Source: an uncultured Phycisphaerales bacterium (GTDB lineage: Bacteria > Planctomycetota > Phycisphaerae > WQYP01). Taken from it: a stretch of 10,325 nt of DNA. Position numbers and translations under genes: made by a program. The notes below the pieces were generated by a model, which was not told the DNA's origin, did no database searches, and saw nothing but the letters and a program-made list of their open reading frames with translations. This document shows, piece after piece, positions 6,508 to 10,325 of the stretch (its first letter is position 1; the number at the start of each line of letters is the position of its first letter). The DNA lies in contig CAIPTQ010000388.1 of assembly GCA_903868035.1 (NCBI GenBank), forward strand, positions 1-10,325, in the 5' to 3' direction.

Positions 6508-8474
6508 TGCCGCTTCCTCTCCCCAAACCAGCTCCGCTGCTGCTCTCCCACTCCCGATCCCCGCCCCGCCCGACCTTCCTCGATCAGCCGCGCCCCGCAG
6601 AAATGAGCGGCCGCCGCGGCATAGTTGCAGGCGTCCAGGTAGTGGTTGGCCGCCCGCACCCGTTCCCAGCGCACCACGTCGCCCGTGCCGGCCACGTACT
6701 CGCTAATTCGCCGCTCGGCGGTCAGGTGCTTGGTCAGAGACAGGTGCTCGGTGGGCTTGGCCTGGTACAGGCTGGCGGCTCCAGCCGATCCCGGTGGGCA
6801 GCTCAGCCGCGCATGCAGCCAGCTCTTCCAGTGGTCCACATCGATCTCTACCAGGTGGATCCGCTCGCGGGCGAGCTTCACGATGTGGTAGCCCTCGCCG
6901 ATGTACCGCACCATCGATCCGGTGCGGGGCGGGCGGTGGTAGAGCCCGCCATATTGCTGCGTAGCCCCGCGTCCCAGCACGGGCCGAAACCGTTCCTTGC
7001 CGCCGATCAGCATGCCGCGGCAGAAGGCTTTCACCGACTCGATCTGGTAGCCGGCGTCGATCCACACCTGGTCGGGCACGCGGCGCTCGCCGCCCATCGG
7101 CCAGCCGGCGGCGATGGTCGATGAAAAGTCATTGAGCGCCGCCAGGAGGGCTTTTTCGACGCCGAGCTGGCCGCTGGCCACCTCGATCACGCCATAATCG
7201 GCGATATGCCCGGCCGCCCCGCCCCGCCAGGCCACCAGCACCCAGTGGCACAGCCACTTGCCGCAGTCGATGCCCAGCGTGAGCTGTTCGGTGTCCAGAG
7301 GCAGCACGCCCTTGGCCAGCGGGTTCTGCCGCTGCATCAGTGCGGTGGCGTCGATGCTCGAGCTGTCCAGCCCCGGCGGCTCCCAGGGGAGAGCCCACAC
7401 GAACTGCCGCAGCTCCTTCTCCGCGTTCTCCTCATCGGTCGAGCGGCTGGCCTTCCACTCATCGGCGGCGACGTCCTCGCTTTTTACCAGCAGGTTGTGA
7501 ACCGCCGACCAGCGAAACCCCAGCGTGTCCGTGGGCGGGTTGGCTCCGCTCACCGCGCCATCGGCGTCGATGTTCTGGCCCTTGTGCAGGAGCCGGCCAT
7601 CGGCATTGGCCACCAGTCGATCGGTCTCGCTCCATCTGGCTCCGCAGCCGGGGCAGTGGAACGCGGCGGCATCGCGGGCCGCCAGCAGCGAGGTCGCTTC
7701 CTTCCAGCCGATCAGGTGTTCGCGTTCGGGCGACACCCAGCCATGGCAGTGCGGGCAGTGCAGCACGATCTTCGAGTCGCTGCCGGCCTTGATCTCCTGC
7801 CAGGTCCGGCCGCGTTCGACCGACAGCGTGCATTCCATATACACGCGCTTGCGGTTGCCAAATGCCCGGGTGCGGGCTTCGAGCTGGGTGATCTTGTCGG
7901 CTTCGCGGGATCCGGAGCCCGCCTCATCCATGCCATCGGTCTCGGTGATCACCAGCACCCGGCTGGTGAAGGCCGCACGGCTCTTGTCCGAGCCGCCTCC
8001 GGACATGAAGCGGAGGGTGCGTCCGTTGCGGAACTGGATGGCCCGCACCTTGCCCCCGCGGCTGCCGCCGCCCTTGCGGGGCAGCAGATCCCGGTAGCGG
8101 GTGCGTTCGATGACCGGCAGCAGGTCCTGCCGCCACTTGTCGGCGGCCATGTCCATGTCCGGCAGCCCCATGATCACGGTCTCGCCCACCTCGAAAAGGT
8201 GGTAGAGCGTGGGGATCACGAAGCCGCACAGCGATTTACCCGACTGGCTAGGTGCTGTCAGTACGTGCCGCACCCAGTTCTGGCTGTCGATCTGGTCAAA
8301 CCACAGCCCCGCCGCGGGCATGCGTTCGCCCTTGAAGCGCCGGCCCTCGAAGGGCCCATCGGGGAGGATGATCTCCTCCTCGGCGAACTGCCGCATGCTC
8401 CGCAGCCGCGGCGCCCGCGCCTGCCGCAGCAGCCACAGAAGTTCTTCCAACGCGGGTGACGGTAGCCCGGGCAC
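6483..8474 (-). CDS. Terminase large subunit (GpA family packaging ATPase/nuclease)
   Basis: This 663-residue protein should be the DNA-packaging motor: the N-terminal ATPase pumps DNA into the prohead and the C-terminal nuclease cuts concatemers. The Walker A-like loop is TAPSQSGKS (73-81) and the Walker B-like strand is VLVITETDG (173-181). A four-cysteine knuckle (CPHC 240-243, CPGC 274-277) is typical of the GpA branch. The nuclease half starts near LGIDCGKW (400-407); Asp403 and Asp472 (VWIDAGY) are candidate metal ligands. Length agrees with lambda gpA (641). The start is GTG at 8474, directly abutting the upstream TGA (TGAGTG), with AGGGA ten bases upstream. The final residues are repeat-encoded and probably not important. 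Confidence 0.95.
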   Translation of the reverse strand: MPGLPSPALEELLWLLRQARAPRLRSMRQFAEEEIILPDGPFEGRRFKGERMPAAGLWFDQIDSQNWVRHVLTAPSQSGKSLCGFVIPTLYHLFEVGETVIMGLPDMDMAADKWRQDLLPVIERTRYRDLLPRKGGGSRGGKVRAIQFRNGRTLRFMSGGGSDKSRAAFTSRVLVITETDGMDEAGSGSREADKITQLEARTRAFGNRKRVYMECTLSVERGRTWQEIKAGSDSKIVLHCPHCHGWVSPEREHLIGWKEATSLLAARDAAAFHCPGCGARWSETDRLVANADGRLLHKGQNIDADGAVSGANPPTDTLGFRWSAVHNLLVKSEDVAADEWKASRSTDEENAEKELRQFVWALPWEPPGLDSSSIDATALMQRQNPLAKGVLPLDTEQLTLGIDCGKWLCHWVLVAWRGGAAGHIADYGVIEVASGQLGVEKALLAALNDFSSTIAAGWPMGGERRVPDQVWIDAGYQIESVKAFCRGMLIGGKERFRPVLGRGATQQYGGLYHRPPRTGSMVRYIGEGYHIVKLARERIHLVEIDVDHWKSWLHARLSCPPGSAGAASLYQAKPTEHLSLTKHLTAERRISEYVAGTGDVVRWERVRAANHYLDACNYAAAAAHFCGARLIEEGRAGRGSGVGEQQRSWFGERKRHGDGEVGR

Positions 8475-8642
8475 TCATTCACTTCCCTGTATTCTCATAT
8501 GCCGTGCCACCAGGCCGGACATCCGCCGAACAGTTTGATCCGTCAGCGGCAGCCCCAGCCAGCGCCACCACAGCACGATGTGCAGCAGCGGCATCCCCCA
8601 CCACGGCAGCCGCACTGTCATATGGAGCATCCCGTAGGGCAT
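8475..8642 (-). CDS. Small tryptophan-rich hydrophobic protein upstream of terminase
   Basis: A 55-residue open frame whose TGA directly touches the GTG of the terminase large subunit, which suggests translational coupling. It has a hydrophobic stretch, WWGMPLLHIVLWWRWLGLPL (14-33), that may associate with the membrane, followed by a basic region (TVRRMSGLVARHMR). The start is uncertain: ATG 8642 has GGAAG only two to three bases upstream, and ATGs at 8630 and 8621 are alternatives. A longer frame to 8747 only adds the translated palindrome. I recognise no family. Its reality rests on the junction with terminase and on the palindrome ending just before its start. Confidence 0.45.
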   Translation of the reverse strand: MPYGMLHMTVRLPWWGMPLLHIVLWWRWLGLPLTDQTVRRMSGLVARHMRIQGSE

Positions 8643-8649
8643 TTCTTCC

Positions 8650-8672
8650 GTAGCATGGGCGGCTCGCCCATG
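8650..8672. repeat. Type-A palindromic repeat, copy 3
   Basis: Identical to the copies at 1274 and 3731. It lies between the stop codon of a 36-residue ORF (8675-8677) and the start of the 55-residue ORF (8642), again immediately upstream of a start region. Confidence 0.95.
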
Positions 8673-8674
8673 TC

Positions 8675-8785
8675 CTAAATCCGTACCCACAACCGAAACC
8701 ACACTCGCCGCCATCCCACGATGTACGAGTAATCTCCCCGCGCCCACCCCACCCGCTCACAGAGTACCCAGCAAAACGGGTTCAA
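8675..8785 (-). CDS. Tiny aromatic, basic ORF with TTG start
   Basis: A 36-residue frame starting with TTG at 8785, seven bases after the stop of the upstream membrane-protein gene, with GTGAGG just before it. The product begins (M)NPFCWVLCERVGWARGDYS and continues with Trp- and Arg-rich sequence to RLWVRI. Six tryptophans or tyrosines and the hydrophobic pattern hint at a membrane-active or DNA-binding peptide, but no family is recognised. Its stop falls two bases before the type-A palindrome, which otherwise sits at gene boundaries, and this is the main support that it is real. It could still be chance. Confidence 0.35.
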   Translation of the reverse strand: MNPFCWVLCERVGWARGDYSYIVGWRRVWFRLWVRI

Positions 8786-8792
8786 GCGCGCC

Positions 8793-9173
8793 TCACTTCC
8801 CCAACACATCTTTCAGTTCCTTCACGGCCTCCACGTCCACCGTGCTCTTGACCCCCGACAGGTCCAGGGATCCGCCTTCGGGCGTCTTCAGCTTCATGCG
8901 CCCGACGCTCAGGTCCTTCATAAATGACCAGCCCGCGATCCAGCGGAATTCGGCGCTCGCCTTCGCCGGTTGTGTGGTCAGGCCCGTCGCCGGGTATCGC
9001 TCCATAACGCCCGCCACCTCGCATCCCGCCAGCCACACCAGCAGGATGAGCAGCGCCGAGATGAACACCGCCACGGTGAAGCATCGCTTGGTCAGCGACC
9101 AGGCATCCCCCGCCGGCAGCGGACGAAACCCCGAGCAGTTGGACCGACCCGGCTGGGTGAATGGACGGATCAT
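8793..9173 (-). CDS. Small membrane protein with lipobox-like cysteine
   Basis: A 126-residue protein with one clear hydrophobic segment (residues 32-50, FTVAVFISALLILLVWLAG) preceded by the basic TKR and followed by Cys51. The LAGC sequence (48-51) looks like a lipobox, although the 30 residues before the segment are long for a lipoprotein signal. The C-terminal half (about 60-126) is polar, with a short Leu/Val/Lys-rich end (VEAVKELKDVLGK). It is probably anchored in the inner membrane with this part outside. The ATG at 9173 has GAGGAG four bases upstream. It lies between the terminase subunits, after a terminator. Lysis or superinfection roles can be imagined for a membrane protein here, but nothing in the sequence decides. 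No family recognised. Confidence 0.65.
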   Translation of the reverse strand: MIRPFTQPGRSNCSGFRPLPAGDAWSLTKRCFTVAVFISALLILLVWLAGCEVAGVMERYPATGLTTQPAKASAEFRWIAGWSFMKDLSVGRMKLKTPEGGSLDLSGVKSTVDVEAVKELKDVLGK

Positions 9174-9177
9174 CGGG

Positions 9178-9183
9178 CTCCTC
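9178..9183 (-). promoter_or_regulatory. Shine-Dalgarno site of the membrane-protein gene
   Basis: GAGGAG lies four bases before the ATG at 9173 and follows the terminator's T-run (9188-9192) after only four bases. There is therefore no room for a promoter between terminator and gene. Confidence 0.8.
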
Positions 9184-9186
9184 GAA

Positions 9187-9225
9187 GAAAAATGCCGGCG
9201 GGCGCGGGCTTAGGACGCCCGCCGG
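9187..9225 (-). terminator. Intrinsic terminator after the tRNA gene
   Basis: On the minus strand CCGGCGGGCG (9225-9216) and CGCCCGCCGG (9204-9195) form a perfect ten-pair GC-rich stem around an eleven-base loop, followed by CATTTTTCTT. This is the classic form of a Rho-independent terminator. It ends the transcript that carries the terminase small subunit and the tRNA, unless read-through or antitermination occurs. Confidence 0.85.
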
Positions 9226-9243
9226 ACTTTGGGGGGAAGGTAG

Positions 9244-9315
9244 TAGCACCGGCGGGAGTCGAACCCGCGACCTCCGGGTTATGGGCCCAGCGAGCTGCCT
9301 CTGCTCTACGGTGCG
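9244..9315 (-). tRNA. Initiator-like tRNA-Met (anticodon CAT)
   Basis: The 72-base gene folds into a full cloverleaf: acceptor CGCACCG/CGGTGCT with six pairs and a C1 x T72 mismatch; D stem GAGC/GCTC; anticodon stem CTGGG/CCCGG; anticodon loop CCCATAA with anticodon CAT; variable loop AGGTC; T arm GCGGG-TTCGACT-CCCGC; discriminator A. Three features mark bacterial initiator tRNAs: the unpaired 1:72 position, three G-C pairs at the base of the anticodon stem, and the A11-T24 pair. G2-C71 and C3-G70 also fit formylase recognition. Two oddities are C at position 33, normally T, and T instead of the usual A at position 72. CCA is not encoded. It lies 12 bases after the terminase small-subunit stop codon and just before a terminator. 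Confidence 0.9.
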
Positions 9316-9327
9316 ATCAGTTACTTA

Positions 9328-9354
9328 TTATGTGGCATGGGCAACCTGCCCATG
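9328..9354. repeat. Type-B palindromic repeat, copy 3
   Basis: It carries TTATGTGG followed by CATGGGCAACCTGCCCATG, one centre base different from the other two copies. On the minus strand it encodes HGQVAHAT-stop, the end of the terminase small-subunit-like gene, and lies 12 bases from the tRNA. Confidence 0.93.
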
Positions 9355-10230
9355 GTCTTCCTCTTCCCCGAACATCCCCCGGAACTCCCGTTCCGCCTCA
9401 TCCATGACCTCATTGAGCAGGTCCGCCGCCTCGGGCCCGTACTTGCGTTGCAGCTTCTCGCCCACCCCGCGATAGAGCGCTCCCAGCCGCGCCAGCCCCG
9501 TGCGCATGTCGGTGCGTGAGACCAGCTCTTTTTCCCGCTCCTTCAGATCCAGGTTGGCCAACCCCGCCCGGGCCTCGCGGAATTTCTCCAGGGCCGGCGA
9601 GTCGAAGCCGGCGTACATCTCCGCATCCTCGGCATCCACGGCCAGCGGCCGTCGCAGGTAGCCCTCGATGCAGCCGCGGCTGTAGAACCACACGCGGTTC
9701 TTCTGCTGGCGCACGCAGTCGAGGGGAAAGTGCGGCCGGATGTTGCGATCGAACACTTGCTCCGAGACATCCCACACCAGGAGCATCTGCCCCTTGGAGA
9801 TCCACGCCCGTTCCCGCCGCGCCTCCGCCCCGCCGCCCGGTGGCGATTTTGCTCCGACCGCCGCCGTCCCCTTCCCCACGGGGGCGGCGCTCAATGCGCT
9901 CGCCCCCTTCGGGGGAGAAGTACCGATATCGTTTTGCTTTTCACCCGCTCCCCCCATCTTCCCATCACTTCTCTTCACCCCGCCAGCCGCCATCCGTTGT
10001 TCAACCTCCCCGACTCCCGCTGCCCCCCCGTCGGCCGCCGCCTCCTGCGCTTTACCCAACCCAGCCACTCCGCGCGCCCCCGCCCGCCGCGCCTTCGCGG
10101 CCCGGCTCTGTCGGCTCAGCTTCTCCACCACCGCCCTGGGCAGCCCCCGCCCCGCCGACCCCGAATTATTTTTTATTTTTCTCGCTCCCATCCGTTTCAC
10201 CCGCCCCCGCCGGCCCAGATCACGCCCCAC
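9328..10230 (-). CDS. Terminase small subunit-like protein (Nu1 type)
   Basis: This 300-residue protein probably recognises phage DNA and loads it onto the large subunit. Residues about 145-193 (ISKGQMLLVWDVSEQVFDRNIRPHF...FYSRGCIEGYL) resemble the winged-helix DNA-binding domain of lambda Nu1. Residues about 215-288 are helical (LDLKEREKELVSRTDMRTGL; AADLLNEVMDEAEREFRGMF), as in the Nu1 part that binds the large subunit. Residues 1-140 are low-complexity, rich in Ala, Gly, Lys and Arg, and absent from Nu1 (181 residues). The last eight residues come from the type-B repeat. The GTG at 10230 is preferred because AGAGGAAGG lies five bases upstream; an ATG at 10191 is the alternative. The family call rests on the domain pattern and position upstream of the large subunit. 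Confidence 0.7.
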   Translation of the reverse strand: MGRDLGRRGRVKRMGARKIKNNSGSAGRGLPRAVVEKLSRQSRAAKARRAGARGVAGLGKAQEAAADGGAAGVGEVEQRMAAGGVKRSDGKMGGAGEKQNDIGTSPPKGASALSAAPVGKGTAAVGAKSPPGGGAEARRERAWISKGQMLLVWDVSEQVFDRNIRPHFPLDCVRQQKNRVWFYSRGCIEGYLRRPLAVDAEDAEMYAGFDSPALEKFREARAGLANLDLKEREKELVSRTDMRTGLARLGALYRGVGEKLQRKYGPEAADLLNEVMDEAEREFRGMFGEEEDHGQVAHAT

Positions 10231-10235
10231 CCTCG

Positions 10236-10244
10236 CCTTCCTCT
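10236..10244 (-). promoter_or_regulatory. Shine-Dalgarno site of the small-terminase gene
   Basis: AGAGGAAGG on the minus strand lies five bases before the GTG at 10230 and supports that codon as the start over the ATG at 10191. Between here and the right edge (10245-10325) I see no convincing promoter or gene, only a 17-codon frame that ends at the Shine-Dalgarno region. Confidence 0.65.
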
Positions 10245-10325
10245 GATCATCCCGCCCATCCCTTCATCCCACCACCACCCCCCATTTGCCCGCTGTTCAT
10301 GTAAATGTGCCCAGATAAGTAAAAC

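Noticed and set aside
7206..8459. 417-codon open frame on the plus strand
   Set aside because: It is antisense to the well-supported terminase large subunit and shows no family features.
8479..8760. 93-residue minus-strand frame spanning the 8650 palindrome
   Set aside because: It contains translated palindrome (TWASRPC), and the two shorter frames fit the neighbouring stop and start codons better.
8782..9249. 155-residue minus-strand frame over the terminator
   Set aside because: It reads through the terminator stem and lacks the clear membrane segment and Shine-Dalgarno of the overlapping 126-residue gene.
9244..9315. The tRNA as a prophage attachment site marking the element's edge
   Set aside because: Phage head genes lie on both sides, no integrase is visible and no repeated tRNA 3' end occurs in the window.
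10245..10325. 17-codon frame (minus strand, starting MNSGQM) before the small terminase
   Set aside because: It is too short, glycine-rich and without a Shine-Dalgarno; no reason to treat it as a gene.

Overview
The window reads as the head-morphogenesis module of a lambda-like tailed phage, most likely an integrated prophage. Every gene I can support, and the one tRNA, is on the minus strand, so the genetic order runs from high to low coordinates. The DNA is GC-rich. Short palindromes of the form CATGGGC-NNNNN-GCCCATG occur at gene boundaries; translated, they give strings such as TWASRPC, GHPAH and HGQDAHAT. From memory (not checked here), such strings are common in proteins of Planctomycetota and related PVC bacteria. 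A planctomycete-type host is therefore my best guess, about 60% sure.

Layout in transcription order: a terminase small-subunit-like gene (10230-9328); a tRNA gene with the hallmarks of a bacterial initiator tRNA-Met (9315-9244); a strong intrinsic terminator (9225-9187); a small membrane or lipobox protein (9173-8793); two tiny tryptophan-rich ORFs separated by a palindrome (8785-8675 and 8642-8475); the terminase large subunit of the GpA family (8474-6483); a zinc-ribbon protein (6470-6192); a small protein in the gpW position (6186-5908); a lambda-family portal (5908-4388); a sigma-70 family factor resembling FliA/WhiG (4289-3759); a prohead protease / scaffold / major capsid fusion (3718-1445) with a second possible translation start inside it (3115); and a DUF2190-like head decoration protein with an added beta-rich domain (1258-257). 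The window ends in what may be the first codons of another gene (52-1).

Together these genes build and fill the capsid. The portal nucleates the shell. The protease-scaffold-capsid polyprotein assembles and is cut. The decoration protein should stabilise the shell. The two terminase subunits pump DNA through the portal, and the gpW-position protein would close the connector. The unusual passengers are a sigma factor and an initiator-like tRNA, which could affect the start of transcription and translation in the same locus.

Most gene junctions carry repeats: three type-A palindromes just upstream of start sites, three type-B palindromes that supply the last codons and stop of unrelated genes, GA/CT-rich repeats, an ATTCAT-type inverted repeat and a 102-bp tandem duplication. 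No stretch over 300 bases lacks a gene. No tail, lysis, integrase or repressor gene is visible, so prophage status and completeness cannot be settled from this window.
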